From Sinotaia quadrata (lineage: Eukaryota > Mollusca > Gastropoda > Architaenioglossa > Viviparidae): a stretch of DNA of 64,000 bases. The stretch is taken from NCBI GenBank assembly GCA_028829895.1, contig CM054181.1:113365860-113429859 (forward strand). The letters run 5' to 3'. The position numbers and the translations under genes were made by a program. Below are positions 51,084-62,982 of this stretch, one piece after another (the first letter of the stretch is position 1; each line of letters opens with the position of its first letter). The notes under the pieces are model-generated. The model was not told the DNA's origin. It worked only from the letters and a program-made list of their open reading frames with translations, and made no database searches.

Positions 51084-52856
51084 CTCTAATCTTTCAATCA
51101 TTCTCCCAGTAAATTAAATCTCAGAGTGTAATCAAAAGATATTCACAAAATTTTCTGGAGCAGTTCAAAAACTTCAAGTGTCAGGCTGACTAATTACAGA
51201 GCACTCAAATAGGAGTCTGGGCTTGAAAACATATTGCACAGTTAGTCCCCCTGCTAGAGATGACAACTAGATTTCGGTAAGGCGTAAAGCAAAATGCGAG
51301 TTGCAAGATATTTTCCGATGTTCTCAATATGCCAGTTTCAGACTAAAGTTTCTTAAGTATGAAAAATATGCTGAATTTATTTTTCGAATTTGTAAAGTGT
51401 ATACAAACAGAAATGTCAGCGATAGCTTTCTATTTCCGCCGTACAAACCTTTGACTATGTATGTAACTGCTCATATTTGCAGTAGGTTACACAAATTATT
51501 TTTATTTAACTTTTACCAACACTATTATATCCTTTTTGGGGAAAAAAAAAAACAAGAGTTCATTCCTTTTTTCGTTTTTCTTCTCTCTCTCTTCCCATCT
51601 CATATCTTGTTTGTTTTGAAACTCTTTACATACAGAGTCGCCAACTAAATTGGTTTCGATGAATAAAGGGTGAATAATTCCGAATTAATTTAAGTGTTTG
51701 ATTAGATTAGAGGAGCCATCTTTAGTTACCAGTTACCGTTGCAGGTTATAGAAAACAACCCAAGCATTTGGCGCGCATAATGCAGTGCTTGAACGGTCTC
51801 ATGTCAAGTGCGAAACGGAGATTGTCGCACATTAACGGAATCGGTCAAAAGTGAATGGTTTCTGTCAAAACAACGATGTTAACAGAAATAATGAACGCAG
51901 AAACGACCCGTGTCTTGTACAGTTAGAAACCCAAAACTGGTTTGGAATTTCTAAGAAGAAATTTTATAAAATCAAATAATGCAAAGTTATATCCAACAGT
52001 TTTCCATATATAAAGTTAATTCTAAAATAGACTCCATGTAAATTTGTATCAAACTGATTTCCATGCAGAATTATGTTTACTGCAATATTAGATTTCCAAG
52101 CAACGTTATTATAGTTTTCTATGCAAATTTATATCTGAACAGATTTGCACGCAAAGTGTGATATGTAAGATATGTCTAATTGACTTGCATACAAAGTTAT
52201 GCCTAATAGATGTCCAAGTTAGTTATTAGATTTCCATGCAAAATCATGTTTAATATATTCCCATTAAAATTATCTAGCACATATTCATGCAAAGTTTTAT
52301 CTAATATATGATAACTGTATCTAATAATTTTCGAAGCAAAAGATGTCTAATAAATTCAAATGCAAAGTGATATCAAACGATATCCATGCAAATTTACTGT
52401 TAATTAGTCTTTTGTACAAAAGCAAAATTATGTCTTTATCAGGATATTATTTTATTTTTCAGTGTATTATCAACACGACGTTTTGTTATTGTGCATACCA
52501 TTATTTTTTTAAGAAAGTAAAAGTTTTAGTGCTTGTTTCATACACAAACATAAATTCGCAAAAATAACTGCTTTTAAATATTTATTTCTACATAATTATT
52601 CTGTTTTGACTATTTCCATTCACCCACTCACCCTTTTTCCTTGTATAGGTGGATGCTTTGCTGCCGAAAAAAACAGGGGCAACAATCGCGGACAAAGTCA
52701 TTGCAAGAACGACAATCGAGGAAGTTATCTTTTCGAGAAGCAGCACGTAATGCTTCTAAACGGCTCAGGAGAAAACACTTGGACAAATCTTCCTCCAGCA
52801 AAGATCGCAGCTGTCTTACAAAATCTTTCGGAACAGATCTCTCGCCAGTCGGTTGA
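48899..52856 (+). CDS. Class A GPCR, copy B (exons 2 and 3, no exon 1)
   Basis: Exon 2 spans 48,899-49,857 (959 nt, same length as copy A). Exon 3 spans 52,649-52,856 (208 nt). Acceptors, donors and phases are all preserved, giving about 388 residues from helix 1 to the CC-containing tail. Exon 2 differs from copy A at about seven amino acids (for example CCVGLML to CSVGIML, SVTD to SATD) and about eight silent codons. No counterpart of exon 1 exists between the end of copy A and this exon. The sequence that holds exon 1 in copy A is cleanly deleted at about 48,520. The copy could be a non-expressed duplicate, could use an unidentified first exon, or could splice to exon 1 of copy A, since the phase-0 acceptor is unchanged. 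The minus-strand 177-codon frame opposite it is a shadow. Confidence 0.75.
49858..52648 (+). other. Intron 2 of receptor copy B
   Basis: Nearly identical to intron 2 of copy A, apart from a longer CT/CTGT microsatellite (50,993-51,080), a deletion of about 50 bp near 51,285 and scattered point changes. Confidence 0.85.
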
Positions 52857-53346
52857 GAAGTGACTCAAATCTGTAACAGAGAGCGATGTCACGCTCAAGG
52901 AACGTAGTTCTGGAGGTCTGAGAGCACCAACAAAATCTGTTACTAAATCTTTTGTGCAGACAAGTGATCGCATCTATTTTTAGAAACAGATTTTCTCATT
53001 CTACAGTTATTCCCTTGTTCAGTTGTGAGTGCAGATCACTTGCAAAAATACCTCATAACTGTGGCATCTCCCCCATTCCCACCCCATAAAAAAAAGAAAC
53101 ATAAAATCATATCGCAATAAGAAAACTACAAAAGAATAAAAGTAATCATTTAAACAAATATATAAACAAATAATCCTACCTAATAACTAAACGAACAGAA
53201 GAGACAATATCATAAGGAATCTAACTCATAGGCTGCTTCGAACTCCCCCCACCGACGGAGGGCGGTTGAGGGTGTGCGCCAAATAGATGCTAACTGTTTC
53301 ACCCCCCCCCCCCGCCTTCCGCCAGCCCTCCTGCCCTCCACCTCAG

Positions 53347-53432
53347 ACGAACCGCGAGGCTGTGGGGATCCCCCAGAAGCAGACCAAGACCGAGAAAATC
53401 GAGAAGATGAAAGACCTCTTGCGGCTTCTTTG
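53347..53432 (+). other. 86-nt exon-like block, unit B
   Basis: Same length and same AG/GTGAGT flanks as the block in unit A, with a few substitutions. Joined to exon 2 it would read RRTARLWGSPRSRPRPRKSRR and then stop at the same codon. Confidence 0.4.
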
Positions 53433-54571
53433 GTGAGTTTGTGCTGGACAACGCAACAACATCAAGAAAATGATTTTAGTACATCGAACTCTTTTACATA
53501 TCAGTGACTCTTTTCCATATTGACAAATGCTTTACTAATCCACAAGTGCGTATTCCTATTCAAAAGTATTTTTCTACATTGACAAGTGCTTTTCCAAAGT
53601 GACCAACAAATGCATCTCTAAATTTCTTATTGATTTAATTTTATGATTAACTTTGCGCGTGAAAATAAACTAATGTTTACATATCAAGAGTGAAGTTGGT
53701 CTGCTCTTGGGTTTCTGGCTTTTTACTCGAGGATACTAATCAACTGTTCCAGGAACTGAGAAGAGCCAAATCATAACAGTTTATGACGGTACCAGAATGC
53801 CTTTATAACAAGAATCCTGCCAAAGGTTTCCACATCATAATAAAAGGTCCTTCGAAGACATTCAACTTTAACAATCTTTGCTTCCAGATGAAGCAATAAC
53901 AAGTTTAATTAACAAACGTTTTGTTTATAATTAGTGAATGTGGTCATTAGCCCAACGACTTTTGACCGCCGCCTTAAATAATTTGCAGAAAGAATGTGTC
54001 CTTGACTGGTCAAACTAAAATCTTTGGAACTGGATTTATAAGTGCCATTATAATTTAATATCCTCGTTGCAGCTGTGTCTTGGTGGGAGAGGCATAAACT
54101 AGGAATTGACTACTAGTTGATTTATTTATAATATTTATAAAAAAATAATCTTTCAGCGCGTAAAACCAGATTTAGTAGGCTACAAGATGAATTATTAGTG
54201 TCGTTTTAATTTTCTCAATGATGGAAGTGTTATTTGGCTCATTGACAGGCCATCTACATCAGAACTAAGAGAATGAAGATTATGATTGAAAAACTGAATC
54301 AAGTAATCCGCTAGAACATGAAATCTTGTATAATGCCACAATGTTCTTAGCTGTAATGGCGTCTGTCAGATACCAAAGTATGTATTTAAATCACGATCTA
54401 CATTTAACAGTCAACTTCTGAATACACGCTTTCATGAAACTATTAATTTACTGCTGTCTTCTTGATTTCAATGCTGATTGTGCAATTAAGTGCCTGACTT
54501 AAAGTCTAAATGAAAGAATGATCACTATTGAGGGGTTGTTTTCAAGCAGAGCATTATAAGTTTTCTCTCAG

Positions 54572-54699
54572 GTAGCTCACATACTGGAATATAAAATCAC
54601 TCCAGTTGTGTGTAGTGTCGGAATTATGTTGAACATTCTCAACATATTGGTCCTGACTGAACTCGGCCTGAAGGAATCTCCCTATGTGTACCTTAGGGC
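54572..54699 (+). pseudogene. GPCR copy C: truncated 5' end of exon 2
   Basis: The acceptor TTTTCTCTCAG|GTAGCTCAC and the helix 1 coding part (VAHILEYK through SPYVYLRA) are intact and B-like. The exon then stops abruptly where an inverted copy of the same sequence begins. The frame runs into nonsense within 20 codons. Upstream, 53,433-54,571 is the usual inter-copy sequence with the exon-1 deletion. Confidence 0.9.
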
Positions 54700-54791
54700 A
54701 GGAGGTACACATAAGGAGATTCCTTCAGGCCGAGTTCAGTCAGGACCAATATGTTGAGGATGTTCAACATAATTCCGACACTACACACAAC
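54605..54791. repeat. Near-perfect hairpin: 89-bp arms, 9-bp loop
   Basis: Arms are 54,605-54,693 and 54,703-54,791, both made of the start of receptor exon 2, with two mismatches. The left arm carries the B-type spelling (CTCCCTATGTGTACCTTAGG). The right arm carries the spelling of the tandem-array copies (CTCCTTATGTGTACCTCCTG, read on the minus strand). The palindrome therefore joins two different paralogues head to head. Confidence 0.93.
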
Positions 54792-54974
54792 GTAAATTTG
54801 TTGGTCACTTTGGAAAAGCACTTGTCAATGTAGAAAAATACTTTTGAATAGGAATACGCACTTGTGGATTAGTAAAGCATTTGTCAATATGGAAAAGAGT
54901 CACTGATATGTAAAAGAGTTCGATGCACTAAAATCTTTTTCTTGATGTTGTTGTGTTGTCCAGCACAAACTCAC

Positions 54975-55060
54975 CAAAGAAGCCGCAAGAGGTCTTTCAT
55001 CTTCTCGATGTTCTCGGTCTTGGTCTGCTTCTGGGGGATCCCCACAGCCTCGCGGTGCGT
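54975..55060 (-). other. 86-nt exon-like block, inverted copy
   Basis: Same 86-nt length and same splice-like borders on the minus strand as in units A and B. Joined to exon 2 it would read RRTARLWGSPRSRPRPRTSRR and stop at the same place. Confidence 0.4.
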
Positions 55061-55533
55061 CTGAGGTGGAGGGCTGGCGGAAGGGGATGAAACAGTTAGC
55101 ACCTATTTGGCGCACACCATCAACCGCCCTCCGTCGGTGGGGGAGGGGGGGGGCGAAGCCGCCTATGAGTTAGATTCCTTATGATAATGTCTCTTCTGTT
55201 CGTTTAGTTATTAGGTAGGATTGTTTGTTTATATCTATGTTAGAATGATTATTTTTATTCTTTTCCGATATGATTTTATGTTTCTTTTATCTTTATTTTT
55301 TGTGGGGTTGTAATGGGAGAGATGCCACAGTTATGAGGTATTTTTGCAAGTGATCTGAACGCACCACTGAACAAGGGGATTAACTGTAAAATGCGCAAAT
55401 CTTTTTCTAAAAATTGGCACGATCACTTGCCTGCACAAGAGATTTAGTTCCAGACTTTGTTGGTGCTTTCAGACCTCCAGAGCTACGTTCCTTGAGCGTG
55501 ACTTTGCTCTCTCTTACAGATTTCAGTCACTTC

Positions 55534-57385
55534 TCAACCGACTGGCGAGAGATCTGTTCCGAAAGATTTTGTAAGACAGCTGCCATCTTTGCTGGAGGAA
55601 GATTTGTCCAAGTGTTTTCTCCTGAGCCGTTTAGAAGCATTACGTGCTGCTTCTCGAAAAGACAACTTCCTCGATTGTCGTTCTTGCAATGACAATTTCC
55701 GCGATTGTTGCCCCTGTTTCTTTCGGCAGCAAAGAATCCACCTATACAAGGAAAAAGGGTGGGTGGGTGAATGGAAATAGTCAAAACAGAATAATTATGT
55801 AGAAATAAGTATTTAAAAGCAGTTATTTTTGCGAATTTATGTTTGTGTATGAAACAAGCACTAAAACAAGAAAGTAAAAAAATAATGATATGCACAATGA
55901 CAAAACGACGTGTTGATAATACACTGAAAAATAAAATAATATCCTGATAAAGACATAATTTTGCTTTTGTACAGAAGACTAATTAACAGTAAATTTACAT
56001 GGATATCGTTTGATAACACTTTGCATTTGAATTTATTAGACATGCTTTTGCTTCGAAAATTATTAGATACAGTTATCATATATTAGATAAAACTTTGGAT
56101 GAATATGTGCTAGATAATTTTAATGGGAATATATTAAACATGATTTTGCATGGAAATCTAATAACTAACTTGGATATCTATTAGGCATAACTTTGTATGC
56201 AAGTCAATTAGACATATCTTACATATCACACTTTGCGTGCAAATCTGTTCAGATATAAATTTGCATAGAAAACTATAATAACGTTGCTTGGAAATCTAGT
56301 ATTGCAGTAAACATAATTCTGCATGGAAATCAGTTTGTTTACAAATTTACATGGAGTCTATTTTAGAATTAATTTTATATATGGAAACCTGTTGGATATA
56401 ACTTTGCATTATTTGATTTTATAAAATTTCTTCTTAGAAATACCTAACCAGTGTTGGGTTTCTAACTGTACAAGACACGGGTCGTTTCTGCGTTCATTAT
56501 TTCTGTTAAAATGGTTGTTTTGACAGAAACCATTCACTTTTGACCGACTCCGTTAATGTGCGACAATCTCCGTTTCGCACTTGACATGAGACCGTTCAAG
56601 CACTGCATTATGCACGTCAAATGCTTGGGTTGTTTTCTATAACCTGCAATGGTAACTGGTAACTAAAGATGGCATCTGCCAATCCAATCATACGCCCAAA
56701 TTAATTCGGTATTATTCACCCTTTATTCATCGAAACCAATTTAGTTGGCGACTCTGTATGTAAAGAGTTTCAAAACAAACAAGAAAGGAGATGGGGAGAG
56801 AGAGAGAGAAGAAAAACGAAAAAAGGAATGAACTCTTCTTTTTTTTTTCCCCCCAAAAGGATATAATAGTGTTGTTAAAAGTTATATAAAAATAATTTGT
56901 GTAACCTACTGCAAATATGAGCAGTTACATACATAGTCAAAGGTTTGTACGGCGGAAATAGAAAGCTATCGTTCATATTTCTGTTTGTATACACTTTACA
57001 AATTCGATAAATAAATTCAGCATATTTTTCATACTTGAGAAACTTTAGTCTGAAACTGGCATATTGAGAACATCGGAAAATATCTTGCAACTCGCATTTT
57101 GCTTCGCTTTGTTACAGAAAGGACAACTTTTAATCTAGTACAAATTTGAAACGGTTTACAAGTTTTAATACAGCTAACGCCTTACCGAAATCTAGTTAGG
57201 TCATCTCTAGCAGGGGCACTAACTGTGCAATATGTTTTCAAGCCCAGACTCCTATTTGAGTGCTCTGTAATTAGTCAGCTTGACACTTAAAGTTTTTGAA
57301 CTGCTCCAGAAAATTTTGTAAATATCTTTTGATTACACTCTGAGATTTAATTTACTGAGAGAATGATTGAAAGATAATTAGAGAA

Positions 57386-57428
<43 letters not shown>

Positions 57429-58254
57429 GGAGAGAGAGGAGAGAGGGAGAGAGGGAGAGAGAGGAGAGAGTTTTTACTATGTTTTCGGGCAGAGAATATT
57501 TCACGCCAATAATATATGGTTGATATTGTTTATTTATTTTTAATTGATATTTAAAATGTTGTTGCGTGCATGCGTAGGAACATTTAAATTTACAATGATA
57601 TGATATCAGTTTTACCCTGAAGTCATTGAAATATTCGTGCCACTACTATTTTTACTCATGTTATTTTTGTTCAAAAGTGGGGAATTTAGTGACTGACACC
57701 CGTGTCAACCTTTTATATGTGCAGGTAATTATAACACATTGCAAATATTTACTCGAGTATGAAAAGTAGAATAAAGTCATTCGACTAAGATCACTATGAT
57801 GTATTCAACACTTTCAAGATGGAGTTGACAGCAGCAACCCCACCTGATACAGCACACGCACAAAACATCCGCAGTTTATATTTGTCTGCAACCCAGATGA
57901 CTTTTCACTTCCCACGACTACCAAGAAACAAAAATGCCTCCAGTCATTAACGTAACCAACCGTCCACTCACCTCTTGAACATCTTCCGCATTACCCGCAC
58001 GAACTTGTCATTGAATGCGGAGTACAAGATGAAGTTCAAGAACATGTTGCAGATGAGCAGCATGTTGGCCAAAGAACGGAACACACGGTAGAAGGGCGTG
58101 GCCAGGAACTTCTTCAGCAACACGGAGCTGCGCAGATAAATGGACGACAGCACCATGACGTCACCAAACGCAGCCGGCAGGATGCACGCGATCGCCAGGC
58201 AGACAATGGCGATGAGAGTGAGGGTCAGCCGCGTCTGCTCTCGGTTCCAGTGCT
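55534..58254 (-). pseudogene. GPCR copy D: 3' half, minus strand
   Basis: The exon 2 remnant spans about 57,972-58,254 (helix 6 to helix 8) and ends at a normal AAGAG|GTGAGT donor. Exon 3 spans 55,534-55,741 and is open for its full 208 nt, with WILCC replacing WMLCC. Changes include GEVM to GDVM and NMSLNF to NMFLNF. Helices 1-5 are missing, because the strand switches at about 58,250. The copy cannot make a receptor on its own, though every remaining codon is open, which suggests the break is recent. Confidence 0.88.
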
Positions 58255-58441
58255 GCTGAAGCCCACGGCTTTCCGCTACAGCGCCACGTATCGCGCGCTA
58301 TCCTGGGTGTACACGTTTGCGTTTGTCGTTGTGCCCATCCTGGTTTTGTGTTCGACCAATACTTACCTCATTTACGAGATCAAGCTCGCTCGCCGCCGGC
58401 GAAAGACGCTGAACCTTCGCAACAACATGGAGCAGCACTAA
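58252..58441 (+). pseudogene. GPCR copy E: fragment (end of helix 4 loop to MEQH)
   Basis: It starts abruptly inside exon 2 at LKPTAFRY, where the minus-strand copy D ends. The two share a GCT at the join. It continues through helix 5 (VYTFAFVVVPILVL) to MEQH and a TAA. Its sequence is of the tandem-array type. Confidence 0.88.
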
Positions 58442-59271
58442 TCACCTGTTCCAGGAACTGAGAAGAGCCAAATCATAACAGTTTATGATGGTGCCAGAAT
58501 GCATTTATAACAAGTATCCTGCCAAAAGTTTCCACATCGTAATAAACGGTCCTTCGAAGACTTTAACAATCTTTGCTTCCAGATGAAGCAATAACAAGTT
58601 ATTAACAAATGTTTTGTTTATAATTAGTGAATGTGGTCATTAGCCTGATGACTTTTGACCGCCGCCTTAAATAACTTGCAGAAAGAATGTGTCCTTGACT
58701 GGTCAAACTAAAATCTTTGGAAATGGATTTAAAGTGACATTATAATTTAATATCCTCGTTGCAGCTGTGTCTTGGTGGGAGAGGCATAAACTAGGAATTG
58801 ACTACTAGTTGATTTATTTATAATATTTATAAAAAAAATAATCTTTCAGCGCGTAAAACCAGATTTAGTAGGCTACAAGATGAATTATTAGTGTCGTTTT
58901 AATTTTCTCAAGGATGGAGGTGTTATTTGGCTCATTGACAGGCCATCTACATCAGAACTAAGAGAATGTATGATTATATTATGATCGAAAAAAATTAATC
59001 AAGTAATCCACTAGCACATGAAATCTTGTATAATGCCACAATGTTCTTAGCTGTAATGGCGTCTGTCAGATACCAAAGTATGTATTTAAATCACCATCTA
59101 CATTTAACAGTCAACTTCTGAATACATGCTTTCGTGAAACTATTAATTTACTGCTGTCTTCTTGATTTCAATGCTGATTGTGCAATTAAGTGCCTGACTT
59201 AAAGTCTAAATGAACGAATAATCACTATTGAGGGGTTGTTTTCATGCAGAGCATTATAAGTTTTCTCTCAG

Positions 59272-59955
59272 GTAGCTCACATACTGGAATACAAAATCAC
59301 TCCAGTTGTGTGTAGTGTCGGAATTATGTTGAACATCCTCAACATATTGGTCCTGACTGAACTCGGCCTGAAGGAATCTCCTTATGTGTACCTCCTGTCC
59401 TTGTCCGTCACCGACTTCTCAGCCCTGCTCATGGCGGCCGTCTTTCTCCTGGTGACCGAGCCACCTGACAGCTCTGGCTACATCAGCAGCGATGGGGGTT
59501 CGGCTCGGGACTTCGGCGTCTTTTACGGTGCCTACATATTTTTTCCATTGACCAGCATCTGCAACAACGACAGCACGTGGTTTGTGATGACCTTGACCAT
59601 CGAGAGGTTCATGTTCGTGAAGCACCCGCTCTGGGCGCGGAACAAGTGCAGCTCTAGCAGCGCCAAAGTCAAGGTCATTGCCGTTGTGCTGGCCACCATC
59701 CTGTTGAACGTTCCTCGTTTCATGATGTACCGCGTGGCGCCGGAGAGCGACATCCACCCACGACTGCAGCTGAAGCCCACGGCTTTCCGCTACAGCGCCA
59801 CGTATCGCGCGCTATCCTGGGTGTACACGTTTGCGTTTGTCGTTGTGCCCATCCTGGTTTTGTGTTCGACCAATACTTACCTCATTTACGAGATCAAGCT
59901 CGCTCGCCGCCGGCGAAAGACGCTGAACCTTCGCAACAACATGGAGCAGCACTAA
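59272..59955 (+). pseudogene. GPCR copy F: truncated five-helix exon
   Basis: The exon 2 acceptor is intact and the frame is open for 227 codons from the acceptor to TAA. It covers helices 1-5 and the start of the third intracellular loop (LARRRRKTLNLRNNMEQH). Helices 6-7, helix 8 and the tail are gone. The stop comes from fused downstream DNA. Compared with copy A about 22 codons differ in amino acid and about 11 silently. Changes include YLRAL to YLLSL, NSICNNAS to TSICNNDS, IERL to IERF, and VKLARR preceded by EI instead of AV. No exon 1 is nearby. If translated it would be a five-helix fragment. Confidence 0.82.
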
Positions 59956-60785
59956 TCACCTGTTCCAGGAACTGAGAAGAGCCAAATCATAACAGTTTAT
60001 GATGGTGCCAGAATGCATTTATAACAAGTATCCTGCCAAAAGTTTCCACATCGTAATAAACGGTCCTTCGAAGACTTTAACAATCTTTGCTTCCAGATGA
60101 AGCAATAACAAGTTATTAACAAATGTTTTGTTTATAATTAGTGAATGTGGTCATTAGCCTGATGACTTTTGACCGCCGCCTTAAATAACTTGCAGAAAGA
60201 ATGTGTCCTTGACTGGTCAAACTAAAATCTTTGGAAATGGATTTAAAGTGACATTATAATTTAATATCCTCGTTGCAGCTGTGTCTTGGTGGGAGAGGCA
60301 TAAACTAGGAATTGACTACTAGTTGATTTATTTATAATATTTATAAAAAAAATAATCTTTCAGCGCGTAAAACCAGATTTAGTAGGCTACAAGATGAATT
60401 ATTAGTGTCGTTTTAATTTTCTCAAGGATGGAGGTGTTATTTGGCTCATTGACAGGCCATCTACATCAGAACTAAGAGAATGTATGATTATATTATGATC
60501 GAAAAAAATTAATCAAGTAATCCACTAGCACATGAAATCTTGTATAATGCCACAATGTTCTTAGCTGTAATGGCGTCTGTCAGATACCAAAGTATGTATT
60601 TAAATCACCATCTACATTTAACAGTCAACTTCTGAATACATGCTTTCGTGAAACTATTAATTTACTGCTGTCTTCTTGATTTCAATGCTGATTGTGCAAT
60701 TAAGTGCCTGACTTAAAGTCTAAATGAACGAATAATCACTATTGAGGGGTTGTTTTCATGCAGAGCATTATAAGTTTTCTCTCAG

Positions 60786-61468
60786 GTAGCTCACATACTG
60801 GAATACAAAATCACTCCAGTTGTGTGTAGTGTCGGAATTATGTTGAACATCCTCAACATATTGGTCCTGACTGAACTCGGCCTGAAGGAATCTCCTTATG
60901 TGTACCTCCTGTCCTTGTCCGTCACCGACTTCTCAGCCCTGCTCATGGCGGCCGTCTTTCTCCTGGTGACCGAGCCACCTGACAGCTCTGGCTACATCAG
61001 CAGCGATGGGGGTTCGGCTCGGGACTTCGGCGTCTTTTACGGTGCCTACATATTTTTTCCATTGACCAGCATCTGCAACAACGACAGCACGTGGTTTGTG
61101 ATGACCTTGACCATCGAGAGGTTCATGTTCGTGAAGCACCCGCTCTGGGCGCGGAACAAGTGCAGCTCTAGCAGCGCCAAAGTCAAGGTCATTGCCGTTG
61201 TGCTGGCCACCATCCTGTTGAACGTTCCTCGTTTCATGATGTACCGCGTGGCGCCGGAGAGCGACATCCACCCACGACTGCAGCTGAAGCCCACGGCTTT
61301 CCGCTACAGCGCCACGTATCGCGCGCTATCCTGGGTGTACACGTTTGCGTTTGTCGTTGTGCCCATCCTGGTTTTGTGTTCGACCAATACTTACCTCATT
61401 TACGAGATCAAGCTTGCTCGCCGCCGCGAAAGACGCTGAACCTTCGCAACAACATGGAGCAGCACTAA
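60786..61468 (+). pseudogene. GPCR copy G: truncated, with one-base frameshift
   Basis: Identical to copy F except for a silent change at about 61,412 and loss of one G in the CGCCGCCGGCG run at about 61,423. The frame then reads LARRRERR and stops at 61,439, instead of reaching the MEQH stop at 61,468. Confidence 0.82.
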
Positions 61469-62298
61469 TCACCTGTTCCAGGAACTGAGAAGAGCCAAAT
61501 CATAACAGTTTATGATGGTGCCAGAATGCATTTATAACAAGTATCCTGCCAAAAGTTTCCACATCGTAATAAACGGTCCTTCGAAGACTTTAACAATCTT
61601 TGCTTCCAGATGAAGCAATAACAAGTTATTAACAAATGTTTTGTTTATAATTAGTGAATGTGGTCATTAGCCTGATGACTTTTGACCGCCGCCTTAAATA
61701 ACTTGCAGAAAGAATGTGTCCTTGACTGGTCAAACTAAAATCTTTGGAAATGGATTTAAAGTGACATTATAATTTAATATCCTCGTTGCAGCTGTGTCTT
61801 GGTGGGAGAGGCATAAACTAGGAATTGACTACTAGTTGATTTATTTATAATATTTATAAAAAAAATAATCTTTCAGCGCGTAAAACCAGATTTAGTAGGC
61901 TACAAGATGAATTATTAGTGTCGTTTTAATTTTCTCAAGGATGGAGGTGTTATTTGGCTCATTGACAGGCCATCTACATCAGAACTAAGAGAATGTATGA
62001 TTATATTATGATCGAAAAAAATTAATCAAGTAATCCACTAGCACATGAAATCTTGTATAATGCCACAATGTTCTTAGCTGTAATGGCGTCTGTCAGATAC
62101 CAAAGTATGTATTTAAATCACCATCTACATTTAACAGTCAACTTCTGAATACATGCTTTCGTGAAACTATTAATTTACTGCTGTCTTCTTGATTTCAATG
62201 CTGATTGTGCAATTAAGTGCCTGACTTAAAGTCTAAATGAACGAATAATCACTATTGAGGGGTTGTTTTCATGCAGAGCATTATAAGTTTTCTCTCAG

Positions 62299-62982
62299 GT
62301 AGCTCACATACTGGAATACAAAATCACTCCAGTTGTGTGTAGTGTCGGAATTATGTTGAACATCCTCAACATATTGGTCCTGACTGAACTCGGCCTGAAG
62401 GAATCTCCTTATGTGTACCTCCTGTCCTTGTCCGTCACCGACTTCTCAGCCCTGCTCATGGCGGCCGTCTTTCTCCTGGTGACCGAGCCACCTGACAGCT
62501 CTGGCTACATCAGCAGCGATGGGGGTTCGGCTCGGGACTTCGGCGTCTTTTACGGTGCCTACATATTTTTTCCATTGACCAGCATCTGCAACAACGACAG
62601 CACGTGGTTTGTGATGACCTTGACCATCGAGAGGTTCATGTTCGTGAAGCACCCGCTCTGGGCGCGGAACAAGTGCAGCTCTAGCAGCGCCAAAGTCAAG
62701 GTCATTGCCGTTGTGCTGGCCACCATCCTGTTGAACGTTCCTCGTTTCATGATGTACCGCGTGGCGCCGGAGAGCGACATCCACCCACGACTGCAGCTGA
62801 AGCCCACGGCTTTCCGCTACAGCGCCACGTATCGCGCGCTATCCTGGGTGTACACGTTTGCGTTTGTCGTTGTGCCCATCCTGGTTTTGTGTTCGACCAA
62901 TACTTACCTCATTTACGAGATCAAGCTCGCTCGCCGCCGGCGAAAGACGCTGAACCTTCGCAACAACATGGAGCAGCACTAA
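62299..62982 (+). pseudogene. GPCR copy H: truncated five-helix exon
   Basis: I see no difference from copy F in the exon: acceptor, 227 open codons and MEQH stop are all the same. It likewise lacks exon 1, helices 6-7 and exon 3. Confidence 0.82.

Larger units (their letters stand above)
54796..58254 (-). repeat. Inverted segmental duplication of the receptor 3' half
   Basis: On the minus strand this segment matches copies A and B from exon 2 (MEQHWNRE) through intron 2, exon 3, the 3' flank and the 86-nt block, ending about 170 bases past it. Compared with A and B it lacks about 630 bp of intron 2 (equivalent to about 44,273-44,900). That deletion is bounded by TGTGCGT in both intact copies. 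The CT microsatellite appears as GA at 57,387-57,470. Confidence 0.92.

Noticed and set aside
53274..53507. 77-codon frame through the 86-nt block, phase-compatible with the next exon 2
   Set aside because: It has no upstream ATG, and the same frame is broken by TGA in unit A, so it is unlikely to be a first exon for copy B.
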